In this document: positions 54,587-63,146 of the stretch, piece by piece
How the letters are laid out: each line of letters starts with the position of its first letter
Position numbering within the stretch: position 1 is the stretch's first letter
Source of the DNA: Danxiaibacter flavus
GTDB lineage: Bacteria; Bacteroidota; Bacteroidia; Chitinophagales; Chitinophagaceae
Reading direction: 5' to 3'
DNA: 64,000 bases
Assembly: GCF_041060425.1 (NCBI RefSeq)
Contig: NZ_JAULBC010000002.1
Location: 1,054,001-1,118,000 of the forward strand
Translations under genes and position numbers: made by a program
Notes under the pieces: model-generated
Told to the model about the DNA's origin: nothing
What the model saw: the letters and a program-made list of their open reading frames with translations, nothing else
Database searches by the model: none

Positions 54587-55684
54587 ATGAAAATAGGAGA
54601 AGTCATACAACATCTCGAACTTATTGCCCCACCGGCTTACCAGGAAAGCTACGACAACGCAGGATTGCTCACAGGAAGCCCTTCATGGCAATGTACCGGC
54701 GTTATTTGTACGCTTGATGCAACCGAAGAGGTTATCCTGGAAGCAAAACAGAAAGGTTGCAACCTGGTGGTGACACATCACCCGATCATTTTTGGCGGTC
54801 TGAAAAAAATAACCGGCAGAAATTATGTTGAACAGACCGTTATCACTTCGATAAAGTATGATATTGCCATATACGCCATTCATACCAATCTTGACAACGT
54901 AATTAACGGAGTAAATAACAAAATTGCGGATAAACTTTCTTTGATCAATCGAAAGATATTATCTCCGAAGAAAAACCTGCTGATGAAACTTTTCACATTT
55001 GCTCCCAAAGATTTTGCTGAAAAAGTCCGGTCGGCACTTTTTAATGCTGGCGGGGGCCACATAGGCAATTACAGTGAGTGCAGTTTTAATGCAGAGGGTA
55101 CCGGCACTTTTAAAGCAGGAACCAATACGCAGCCTTTTGTTGGTGAGATCGAGACCCGGCACGAGGAGAATGAGATCAAAATAGAGATCATTTTTCCGGC
55201 TTACAGGCAAAAAAGTGTTGTAAATGCACTCATTAAAGCCCATCCGTACGAAGAGCCGGCTTTTGATATTGTACCATTGGCCAACGATTATTCCGAAACC
55301 GGCAGTGGTCTTATAGGCGAACTTGAATCCCCCATTTCTGGTGAGGATATGTTAAACCGTTTGAAAACGGCATTTGAACTCCAGGTTATCAGGCACACAC
55401 ATTTACTTGATAAACCAATGAAAAAAGTGGCCCTCTGCGGAGGTGCCGGATTTTTCCTGCTCCCCAACGCAATTGCCTCTGGAGCAGATATTTACATAAC
55501 TGCTGATGTAAAATATCATGAGTTTTTTGACGCGGATGGAAAGATCGTGCTGGCCGATATCGGGCACTGGGAAAGCGAGCAGTTCACCGTAGATTTGCTT
55601 TTTGATATTTTGCAGACTAAATTCCCTACCTTTGCCGTCCTTAAAACTGATATTAGGACAAATCCCGTATATTACTATCGATAA
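54587..55684 (+). CDS. NIF3-like dinuclear metal-centre protein
   Basis: 365 residues from the ATG at 54587; a TTG five codons upstream is rejected. The NIF3/YbgI family (annotated 'GTP cyclohydrolase 1 type 2/Nif3') forms toroidal hexamers with two metal ions. Metal ligands are visible in LVVTHHPIIFGG (about 65-76) and in DIGHWESEQ near the C-terminus. A central insertion (about 125-240), seen in the longer members, contains a YqfO/CutA-like dimer domain (AHPYEEPAFDI). The biochemical role of the family is unsettled. Forty bases separate it from the zinc-ribbon gene, a pairing often seen in bacteria. Confidence 0.9.
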   Translation: MKIGEVIQHLELIAPPAYQESYDNAGLLTGSPSWQCTGVICTLDATEEVILEAKQKGCNLVVTHHPIIFGGLKKITGRNYVEQTVITSIKYDIAIYAIHTNLDNVINGVNNKIADKLSLINRKILSPKKNLLMKLFTFAPKDFAEKVRSALFNAGGGHIGNYSECSFNAEGTGTFKAGTNTQPFVGEIETRHEENEIKIEIIFPAYRQKSVVNALIKAHPYEEPAFDIVPLANDYSETGSGLIGELESPISGEDMLNRLKTAFELQVIRHTHLLDKPMKKVALCGGAGFFLLPNAIASGADIYITADVKYHEFFDADGKIVLADIGHWESEQFTVDLLFDILQTKFPTFAVLKTDIRTNPVYYYR

Positions 55685-55723
55685 TAACAGTTTTAGATTT
55701 AATTTCAAATTTTAAACAGATAT

Positions 55724-56479
55724 ATGGCAACAGTTAAAGATTATTCTGTTGAAGAAAAGCTCTCAGCACTCGTAAAGTTGCAGAAAATTGACAGCAAACT
55801 TGACGAGATCCAGGTGTTAAAAGGTGAACTTCCAATGGAAGTAAGCGACCTGGAAGATGAAATACAGGGCTTGACTAACCGCAAAAATCGCATTGAAGAG
55901 GAAATAAACGGTATCACCGATTTTATTGAGCAGAAAAAGAACGCGATTAAAGAAGCTGATGCACTGGTAAAAAAATACGAAAAGCAGAGCAATGCCGTAA
56001 AGAATAACCGTGAGTTTGAAGCCATCAACAAAGAGATTGAGATGCAGCAGCTGGAAGGTAAGCTTGCTGAAAAACACATCAGGGATGCAAATGAAGAGCT
56101 GGCTGAAAAAGTGAAAGTTCTTGAGCATGCAAAAAAACAAATTGCCAATAAAGAAGGCGTTCTGAATCACAAGAAGGGCGAACTTGAAAAAATCATCGTT
56201 GAGACTGAAAAGGAAGAAAACCATTTCAGACAAATGAACGAAGATGCCCGCAAAGGAATGGATGAACGCTTGCAATTCTCTTACGACCGTATCCGCAAAA
56301 GCTACAGAAACGGGCTTGCAGTTGTACCGGTTGTACGTGATGCCTGCGGTGGTTGCTTCAACGCCATCCCTCCTCAAAAACAAAGTGAAATCCGTCAGCG
56401 CAAAAAAGTAATGGTTTGCGAAAACTGCGGACGTATTCTTGTTGATGATGAGCTGAACAACTCAATAGAAATCAACTAA
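55724..56479 (+). CDS. Coiled-coil zinc-ribbon protein (DUF164, C4-type)
   Basis: 251 residues. Residues about 10-185 form an uninterrupted, highly charged helical hairpin (coiled coil). The C-terminus has four Cys in two CxxC pairs, CGGC and CENC about 23 residues apart, forming a zinc ribbon with the conserved VCENCGRIL. DUF164/zf-RING_7 proteins often sit next to NIF3 genes, as here; a role as a nucleic-acid-linked scaffold is proposed in the literature but unsettled. A terminator follows, so NIF3 and this gene form one transcription unit. Confidence 0.9.
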   Translation: MATVKDYSVEEKLSALVKLQKIDSKLDEIQVLKGELPMEVSDLEDEIQGLTNRKNRIEEEINGITDFIEQKKNAIKEADALVKKYEKQSNAVKNNREFEAINKEIEMQQLEGKLAEKHIRDANEELAEKVKVLEHAKKQIANKEGVLNHKKGELEKIIVETEKEENHFRQMNEDARKGMDERLQFSYDRIRKSYRNGLAVVPVVRDACGGCFNAIPPQKQSEIRQRKKVMVCENCGRILVDDELNNSIEIN

Positions 56480-56506
56480 TAAACGGTAAAACGTTCATAA
56501 ACTTTT

Positions 56507-56540
56507 GAAAAAGGGGCGCTGGATTCAGTGCCCTTTTTTA
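56507..56540 (+). terminator. Terminator after the zinc-ribbon gene
   Basis: AAAAGGG (about 56509-56514) pairs with CCCTTTT (56531-56537) with an inner GCGCTGG/CAGTGC pairing, followed by a T-rich tail. It ends the NIF3/zinc-ribbon unit 30 bases after the stop. Confidence 0.7.
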
Positions 56541-56625
56541 TTTTCGGCGATAATTTTAACCCACCCAAAGCAGATCGGTGAGTAGGAATACCTTTCTGCA
56601 GCAGAACGAACATTAAACCAAACGG

Positions 56626-58119
56626 ATGAAAAAAGCTTCTCTGGTCTTCCTGTTTTTGCTGACAGCAATGTGTAATAAGTTATTTGCAGAAAAAGTATAT
56701 GACTTTAATGCAACCTGCCAGCAAGCATACAAAGAGATCAATTGCCTTAGAATAAATAACGGCCAGCAATTGCTGAACCAGGCACGTGCCCAAAACCCGG
56801 ATAACCTGATTATTGATATACTCGAGGGCTATATTGATTTTTTTGTCCTGTTTTTTAATGAAGATCCCGCGGATTACAAAGTACGCAAACCCAAATATGG
56901 TGAAAGACTGAGCCGCCTGGAAGACGGACCGGAAAGCTCTCCTTTTTACAAGTTCGGTAAATCAATCCTGTATCTGCAACGTGCTGCGGTTGAAATTAAG
57001 TTCGGCGAAAGATGGTCAGCAGGCTGGGATTTCAGACGCGCATTCCTTCTTATAAAAGAGAATAAAAAAAAGTATCCCAATTTTATCCTGAATGATTTTA
57101 TTTATGGCTCGCTGCAGGTTGGCGTTGGCACAATACCGGATGGCTATAAATGGCTGGCGAGTTTGTTTGGCATGAAAGGATCCATTAAACAAGGTATGCA
57201 GGTGATCAATAGTTTTTTAAATAGCAATGACTCCTCTGCAAGGTTGATGTTCAATGAAGCCAGTTTTTATTATTGTTACATCAGCAACTACATTTTGAAC
57301 AAGCCTGAGCAGGCTTTTGCATACATAAAGGACCGCAACCTGGATGTGGTGAACAATCACCTGTTCACATTTATGGCGGCGAACCTTGCTATTAATAACA
57401 AGCAGACGGAGTATGCCAAGAATGTGATCATGCACAGAAACCAATCCCCCGAGTATTTAAATGTTTCTGTTTGGGATATGGAAATGGGATTTGCAAAGAT
57501 CAATCATCTCGAAACACAGGAAGCTATACAATACTTTCAGAATTATCTTGCACACTTTAAAGGCAATTTCTATGTAAAGGATGTGTACCAGAAAATGAGC
57601 TGGTGCTATTACCTGCAGGGCGATATGACAAGAGCGCAAAGTGCACGCCAGTTGCTGTTGAAAAGTGGCAATACCGATACCGATGTAGATAAAAAAGCGC
57701 AGAAGGATGCAAAAGCGGGCAAGTGGCCCAACCAGTTGTTACTTAAGGTAAGACTGCTAAGTGATGGCGGTTATAACCGTGAAGCGTTAAACATGCTGTA
57801 TGGTAAGAGCATGCACGATTTTCCCAATGAAGTCGATAAACTTGAATTTTCCTATCGTGCAGCCAGGATATATGATGACCTTGGTTATGCTGATAAAGCA
57901 ATTTCGATGTATCTCGCTGCCATCAATCTCGGCAAGGATCGCGAAGAATATTTTGCAGCAAGAGCCGCCTTGCAGATTGGCTTTATCTATGAAAAGCAAG
58001 GCAAAAAAGATCTGGCAATCCAATACTACCAACAGTGCCTCGACATGAAGGACCATGAATACCAGGACTCGCTGGATCAGAAAGCGAAAGCGGGAATTTC
58101 AAGATGCAAAGGAGAATGA
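56626..58119 (+). CDS. Secreted TPR-repeat protein
   Basis: 497 residues with a signal peptide (MKKASLVFLFLLTAMCNKLF, then AEKVYD). The rest is helical and built from degenerate tetratricopeptide units. The clearest are near the C-terminus: YRAARIYDDLGYADKAISMY and AALQIGFIYEKQGKKDLAIQ. No enzymatic domain is seen. Such proteins usually act as protein-protein scaffolds in the periplasm or at the outer membrane. It lies upstream of recN but is separated from it by 215 bases of repeats. Confidence 0.8.
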   Translation: MKKASLVFLFLLTAMCNKLFAEKVYDFNATCQQAYKEINCLRINNGQQLLNQARAQNPDNLIIDILEGYIDFFVLFFNEDPADYKVRKPKYGERLSRLEDGPESSPFYKFGKSILYLQRAAVEIKFGERWSAGWDFRRAFLLIKENKKKYPNFILNDFIYGSLQVGVGTIPDGYKWLASLFGMKGSIKQGMQVINSFLNSNDSSARLMFNEASFYYCYISNYILNKPEQAFAYIKDRNLDVVNNHLFTFMAANLAINNKQTEYAKNVIMHRNQSPEYLNVSVWDMEMGFAKINHLETQEAIQYFQNYLAHFKGNFYVKDVYQKMSWCYYLQGDMTRAQSARQLLLKSGNTDTDVDKKAQKDAKAGKWPNQLLLKVRLLSDGGYNREALNMLYGKSMHDFPNEVDKLEFSYRAARIYDDLGYADKAISMYLAAINLGKDREEYFAARAALQIGFIYEKQGKKDLAIQYYQQCLDMKDHEYQDSLDQKAKAGISRCKGE

Positions 58120-58318
58120 TGGGGATGTACGATGTGGGATGTACGGTGTACGATGTAAGGTGTACGATGTGAGGCGTGAGGTTTAAAGTTGTAAGTAATA
58201 CGTTGTACATTTTTCGCAACCTAAAATTTCACCAAAGTTTCTTAATTTCTGAAATTATGAATTGCCAAAGCTGATAGCTGACGGCTGACAGCTAATAGCT
58301 AATAGCTCATAGCTTTTT
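58120..58318 (+). repeat. TGTACGATGT and AGCTGATAGCT tracts upstream of recN
   Basis: A TGTACGATGTRRGRTGTACG tract (58124-58175), one GTTGTAAGTAATACGTTGTA block (about 58186-58206) and a GCTGATAGCTGACGGCTGAC tract (58269-58316) fill the gap. The last ends six bases before the TAATTTG sequence (58323-58329) that may be the recN -7 box. Confidence 0.7.
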
Positions 58319-58334
58319 TCCTTAATTTGCACCC

Positions 58335-59990
58335 ATGCTTCAACAGTTACACATACGGAACTACGCTATAATAGATGAGATAGAGATTAGCTTTTCTCCT
58401 AACCTGAACATTATTACTGGTGAAACCGGCGCGGGAAAAAGTATTGTGATGGGCGCACTGAGCCTGATATTGGGTGAACGCGCAGATACATCCGTGTTAA
58501 TGCATTCGGACAAGAAATGTTTTATTGAAGGCTTTTTTAAAGTTGAAGACAAACAAGCGGTTAAAGAGTTTTTACAGAAAAATGAACTGGATAATGAAGA
58601 AACCCTGGTGATAAGAAGAGAAATTGCATCAAATGGAAAGTCCAGGGCATTTATCAACGATACACCGGCCACTTTACAGCAACTAAAAACACTGGCATCG
58701 CTACTTGTTGATCTGCATCAGCAATTTGATACGCTGGAGATTGGCGACAGCGATTTTCAACGTGAAGTATTGGACGCACTGGCAGGGAATCAGTCTTTGC
58801 TGAACACTTATTCCGGCGTTTACAAACAATGGGCTACCAGCAAAAAAGAACTGGAGCAACTGGTCTCTCAAAAAAATAACTTCACCAAAGAACTGGATTA
58901 CTTCAGGTTTTTGTTTGATGAGCTAAGCGAAGTAAATCTGCAGCCGAATGAACTTGAAGATCTCGACAATGAATTAAAACTTCTCACCAATTCAGAAGGC
59001 ATCAAAACTGCATTATCAAGAGTTGCTTTTGATCTGAAGGAAAGCGAGGTACCTGTTATTCAAACAGTAAAACAACTGGTGAATCAGCTTCACGGCTTTT
59101 CATCTTTTCATCATGATCTGCCGCCGTTGATCAACAGACTGCAAAGTGTACATATTGAACTCCAGGATATAGCATCTGAAGCCGAAGGCATAAGCGACGC
59201 TGTGAACTATGATGAGCAGCGAATTGACTGGATCAACGAACGCATAGCCGCAGGATATAAATTATTGAAAAAACATGGTGTAAAAACCACTGCCGAATTG
59301 TTGCAACTGCAAAGTGAACTGGAACAGAAATTACAGGCAGTACTGCATATTGACGATGCTATTGTAGAAAAAGAAAAGCAGGTAGAAACGCTCTTTAAAC
59401 AAGCCAATACCCAGGCGGAAAAAATTGCCGCTCAGCGCAGGAAGCAAACTTCACCATTGGAACAAAAGGTTAATGCCTTACTATTTCAGGTAGGTATGCC
59501 TAATGCAAGAATTAAGGCTGAAGTAAAAGATACCGAACTGAATGCAACAGGGAGCAATGAAATTGAATTTCTTTTTGACGCCAATAAAAGCAACCGCTTT
59601 GAGCCAATAAGCAAAGTAGCGAGCGGCGGTGAACTTAGCCGTTTGATGCTTTGCATCAAATCACTCGTAGCTCAATCTATTGATCTCCCCACCATGATCT
59701 TTGATGAAATTGATACCGGTATTTCCGGAGAGGCTGCCAAACAAGTGGGCGTTATTATGAAAGAACTGGCCAACAGCAGGCAGGTAATTTGCATCACCCA
59801 CCAACCTCAAATCGCCGGCAAGGCCAACGCTCATTTCTTTGTATATAAAGACGTAAAAGGCGATTCTGTAAAAACAAATATCCGCCAGCTTGCCCACGAA
59901 GAACGCATAAACGCCATCGCCCAAATGCTTAGTGGCGAAAAACCAACCGCCGCAGCGCTGGAGAATGCGCGGGAAATGGTGGGGGCGTGA
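58335..59990 (+). CDS. recN: DNA repair protein RecN
   Basis: 551 residues, the normal size. RecN is an SMC-like ATPase that organises DNA ends at double-strand breaks. Walker A GETGAGKS (29-36), the ABC signature region SGGELSRLMLCIKSL (about 434-448) and Walker B MIFDEIDTGISGEAA (about 455-469) flank a long coiled coil (about 150-390, rich in Glu/Gln/Leu). A nearby candidate -7 sequence (TAATTTG) precedes the ATG. The gene stands alone. Confidence 0.95.
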   Translation: MLQQLHIRNYAIIDEIEISFSPNLNIITGETGAGKSIVMGALSLILGERADTSVLMHSDKKCFIEGFFKVEDKQAVKEFLQKNELDNEETLVIRREIASNGKSRAFINDTPATLQQLKTLASLLVDLHQQFDTLEIGDSDFQREVLDALAGNQSLLNTYSGVYKQWATSKKELEQLVSQKNNFTKELDYFRFLFDELSEVNLQPNELEDLDNELKLLTNSEGIKTALSRVAFDLKESEVPVIQTVKQLVNQLHGFSSFHHDLPPLINRLQSVHIELQDIASEAEGISDAVNYDEQRIDWINERIAAGYKLLKKHGVKTTAELLQLQSELEQKLQAVLHIDDAIVEKEKQVETLFKQANTQAEKIAAQRRKQTSPLEQKVNALLFQVGMPNARIKAEVKDTELNATGSNEIEFLFDANKSNRFEPISKVASGGELSRLMLCIKSLVAQSIDLPTMIFDEIDTGISGEAAKQVGVIMKELANSRQVICITHQPQIAGKANAHFFVYKDVKGDSVKTNIRQLAHEERINAIAQMLSGEKPTAAALENAREMVGA

Positions 59991-60707
59991 GGGGCGTCAA
60001 TGGTGAATGGTCAATAGTGAAAGATGCAGCAGGTTGCAGTTTTTGCAGACAGGCTTTACTAAGTACGATTTACGAAGTACGAAGTACGTTGACTCAGACT
60101 CGTTCATTTTTTTGCGGATCTTCTAAAAAAGAACTTGCGATGCTCCTTGGGTGAATTTACGATGATGTCCGGCGATTGTCCACATAATAGCAAAATATTA
60201 AACAGACCAATGAATCCGTAACAGGCCTCACCTTTCACTATTGACCATTCACTATTGACTATTCCGCCTGTCCAGATCAACAACCTGCTCCTCAGTTTCA
60301 GATGCAGCAGGTTGCAGTTTTTGCAGACAGGCTTTACTAAGTACGATTTACGAAGTACGAAGTACGTTGACTCAGACTCGTTCATTTTTTTGCGGATCTT
60401 CTAAAAAAGAACTTGCGATGCTCCTTGGGTGAATTTACGATGATGTCCGGCGATTGTCCTCATAATAGCAAAATATTAAACAGACCAATGAATCCGTAAC
60501 AGGCCTCACCTTTCACTATTGACCATTCACTATTCACTATTCCGCCTGTCCAGATCAACAACCTGCTCCTCAGTTTCAACCGCTCCCACCTTTCACTATT
60601 CACCATTCACTATTGACGATTTTCCCTCCCCACAATTTTTCCATTTCTCAATTATTAGTGTTTTCTTTGTCGTTTTTAGAATACTTGTAAAAATTCAAGC
60701 AATCCAT
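59991..60707. repeat. 278-bp tandem duplication and related tracts upstream of fabI
   Basis: Copy 1 spans about 60023-60300 and copy 2 about 60301-60578, starting GATGCAGCAGGTTGCAG, with only a few mismatches. Each copy carries a GTACGATTTACGAAGTACG tract and a CACTATTGACCATTCACTATT tract. Further CACTATT tracts lie at 59998-60022 and 60592-60620. CAACCTGCT and AGCAGGTTG form an inverted repeat across the copy junction. There is no gene here; a long in-frame upstream extension of fabI translates these repeats. Confidence 0.85.
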
Positions 60708-61532
60708 ATGGCATACAATCTACTAAAAGGCAAACGTGGCATTATTACCGGCGCATTGGACGAAAACTCCATCGCATGGAAGGTTGCAGAGAAAGCGCAT
60801 GAAGAAGGCGCCACATTTGTATTAACCAACGCCCCAATTGCTATGAGAATGGGCGAAATAAAAGTGCTTGCTGAAAAAACAGGATCAGAGATCATTCCTG
60901 CTGATGCAACAAATGTTGATGACCTGACCAACCTGTTCACCAAATCCCAGGAAGTATTGGGCGGCAAAATCGACTTTGTACTGCATTCTATAGGTATGAG
61001 CGTTAATATCCGTAAGAAAATCCCTTATACTGAATCTAACTACGATTATTTCATGAAAGGGATTGACGTTTCGGCTATGTCTCTGCACAAAATGCTGAGC
61101 GTTGCTCGTAAACTGGATGCTATCAATGAATGGGGAAGTGTTGTTGCCCTTACATATATGGCGGCTCAGCGTACATATCCGTTCTATACAGATATGGCTG
61201 ATATCAAAGCTATGCTTGAATCGATCGCCCGCAGCTTTGGTTATCATTATGGAGTTGAAAAGAAAGTTCGTATCAATACTGTATCCCAGTCTCCTACCAA
61301 AACCACTGCAGGAAGCGGCATTAAAGGTTTCGGTGACTTCTTTGATTTTGCAAATGCAATCGCTCCTTTGGGTAACGCCGATGCTGAATCTTGCGCAAAC
61401 TATTGTGTTACGTTGTTCTCTGACCTTACCAAAATGGTTACCATGCAGAACCTGTTCCACGATGGAGGTTACTCTTCAACCGGCATTAGCATGGACGTAA
61501 TGGAAAGACTCGGCGTAGAAGAACAAAGTTAA
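60708..61532 (+). CDS. fabI: Enoyl-ACP reductase (NADH), FabI
   Basis: 274 residues from the ATG at 60708; the frame stays open to 60519 but only through repeat words. FabI catalyses the last reduction in fatty-acid elongation. The SDR-like fold begins LLKGKRGIITGALDENSIAW, and the catalytic pair is Tyr150 and Tyr160-x6-Lys167 (FYTDMADIK). The GALDENSIAW and APIAMRMGEI segments are typical of Bacteroidota FabI, which differs from the E. coli enzyme in this region. A strong terminator lies 145 bases downstream. Confidence 0.93.
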   Translation: MAYNLLKGKRGIITGALDENSIAWKVAEKAHEEGATFVLTNAPIAMRMGEIKVLAEKTGSEIIPADATNVDDLTNLFTKSQEVLGGKIDFVLHSIGMSVNIRKKIPYTESNYDYFMKGIDVSAMSLHKMLSVARKLDAINEWGSVVALTYMAAQRTYPFYTDMADIKAMLESIARSFGYHYGVEKKVRINTVSQSPTKTTAGSGIKGFGDFFDFANAIAPLGNADAESCANYCVTLFSDLTKMVTMQNLFHDGGYSSTGISMDVMERLGVEEQS

Positions 61533-61940
61533 GTACGAAGTACGAAGTTAAAAGTACGTGGAGGCGAGTGGTTAACTGATTTTTTACCTGTTCATAAAAG
61601 TACGAGGTACGAAGTTAGAAGTACGAAGTGCACTGTCTCACTTGATTATTTGTAACAGCTAAATATAACTTAACTAAAAAAGCCGCGAATCATATCACTC
61701 GCGGCTTTTTTATTTCATATTTCAGTAAATCAACAGGCTAAAAAAATATAAAACTGTCTCACCTGCGTACTTCGTACTTCTAACTTCGTACTTACCTCAC
61801 TCAACCGGCCTAAAAAGAAAGTTAACCGGTATCACCTGCGTACTTCTTACTTCTAACTTCGTACTTACCTCACTCAACCGGCCTAAAAAGAAAGTTAACC
61901 GGTATCACCTGCGTACTTCGTATTTCTAACTTCGTACTTA
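61533..61940. repeat. AAGTACGAAG tracts and three 73-bp repeats after fabI
   Basis: GAAGTACGAAGTT tracts lie at 61530-61560 and 61598-61630 and, in the other orientation, GTACTTCGTACTT within three tandem units starting 61761, 61834 and 61907, period exactly 73. Each unit also holds ACTCAACCGGCCTAAAAAG and GTTAACCGGTATC. The last unit runs up to the rhodanese stop codon. Confidence 0.85.
61675..61711 (+). terminator. fabI terminator
   Basis: AAAAAAGCCGCGA and TCGCGGCTTTTTT form a nearly perfect long stem around ATCATATCAC. The T-run follows directly in both directions, so it could also stop minus-strand transcription. Confidence 0.9.
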
Positions 61941-62249
61941 TTATTTAGCGTATTTATCCTGCCATGCCAGCATTCCGCCTACAAGGTTCTTAGGGTTTTT
62001 ATAGCCCATCTGCTCCAGGAACATTGCCGCAATACCGCTGCGGTTTCCGCTACGGCAGTAAACAACTATTTCCTGGTCTTTCCAGTCTTCGATATCATCC
62101 AATTGCATGGTCTGGATTTTGCCAACAGGCACGTGCTTTCCACCAATATTAAAGTCTGCTCTTTCGTGATCTTCACGAACGTCAAGCAGGTTTACATTTT
62201 CACCTGCGTCTAATCTGCTTTTCAATTCTTCAATAGAAATATTCTGCAT
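61941..62249 (-). CDS. Rhodanese-domain sulfurtransferase
   Basis: 102 residues, a single rhodanese domain. The catalytic Cys65 lies in the active loop VVYCRSGNRSGIAA, six residues long as in GlpE/PspE-type thiosulfate or polysulfide sulfurtransferases. An N-terminal LLDVREDHERADFNIGG is also typical. The gene lies 10 bases after the PASTA-protein gene on the same strand, so they are probably one operon with ddl. Its natural sulfur acceptor is unknown. Confidence 0.88.
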   Translation of the reverse strand: MQNISIEELKSRLDAGENVNLLDVREDHERADFNIGGKHVPVGKIQTMQLDDIEDWKDQEIVVYCRSGNRSGIAAMFLEQMGYKNPKNLVGGMLAWQDKYAK

Positions 62250-62259
62250 AATAATCTGG

Positions 62260-63093
62260 TTATTGAACGTTTGATGGCTGGCTGATTATCCCTGCGGAAT
62301 CCATTGCAGGTTTGGTATCACTCACCCAAATATCAATTAACTGCCCGGCCCTGATCTTGTTTGAAACCATTTGTCCGTCACCCACTATGTTGTATGGCTC
62401 CGGATTTTGCCGCACAATATACGCATTTTCCTGGTTGGCTACTGCCGCATCTGCGTTATTGATCGTGCTTATACCTATACTCATGGCACTTAAAAAACTC
62501 CTGGCATCTTTCACCGTCATTCCGGTAAGATCGGGCACATCAATCAGAGTGCTGCCCACTCCGCTACCAATTACCAGGGCAATGGTACTTCCCATATTTA
62601 TTTTGGTACCTGGTTTTATGGGATTATTGTTATATACCTGGTCCAGAACAGCATTTTTCGCGATATCCGGCTTGTATGAAACCTCGCCCATTTTTAAACC
62701 GAGACTTTGCAGGTATAACTGTGCACTCTTAAAAGAAAATCCACGCAAATCCGGCATTTCAACCAGCGGAGGAATAGAGCGGTTAATGGTTAAGTATATG
62801 GTTCTGTGTTGCTTAACGAGTGCGTCTGCCTCCGGTGATTGCTTTACGGTAACCTGCTTAGGCAAGGTATCTATGTAAACGGAATCCTGTACCGTAACAT
62901 CAAACCCCTGTGCTTCCAACGCAGTTGTCGCTTCGGCAACAGTTTTCCCTACAACTGAAGGGACTCTTGCATTTGCATCATGATGTGTCAGCCACCCCAG
63001 CGAACTAAAGAAACCAAAGAACAATAACAATGCAAGCACAATTGCTATTAAAATATTTACCCAGAAAGGTTTTGTCGTAATGAATTTGAACAC
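62260..63093 (-). CDS. Membrane-anchored PASTA-domain protein
   Basis: 277 residues: short cytoplasmic N-terminus, one membrane helix (about 12-34, ILIAIVLALLLFFGFF), then three PASTA domains outside (about 42-107, 110-185 and 188-260). The domains are recognised by repeats of VPSVVGKTVAEATTALEAQG, MPDLRGFSFKSAQLYLQSLG and VPDLTGMTVKDARSFLSAMS. PASTA domains bind peptidoglycan fragments or beta-lactams. No kinase or transpeptidase domain is attached, so it is a sensor or cell-wall anchoring protein. Linkage to ddl, a peptidoglycan-precursor gene, fits a wall-related role. Confidence 0.88.
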   Translation of the reverse strand: MFKFITTKPFWVNILIAIVLALLLFFGFFSSLGWLTHHDANARVPSVVGKTVAEATTALEAQGFDVTVQDSVYIDTLPKQVTVKQSPEADALVKQHRTIYLTINRSIPPLVEMPDLRGFSFKSAQLYLQSLGLKMGEVSYKPDIAKNAVLDQVYNNNPIKPGTKINMGSTIALVIGSGVGSTLIDVPDLTGMTVKDARSFLSAMSIGISTINNADAAVANQENAYIVRQNPEPYNIVGDGQMVSNKIRAGQLIDIWVSDTKPAMDSAGIISQPSNVQ

Positions 63094-63146
63094 TTAATAT
63101 ATCTTTTTTAAGAAAATACGCTAAAATACCGGGGCATTCCCGTTGA

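Noticed and set aside
60519..60707. N-terminal extension of FabI
   Set aside because: The in-frame extension translates repeat words; the FabI fold starts at the ATG at 60708.
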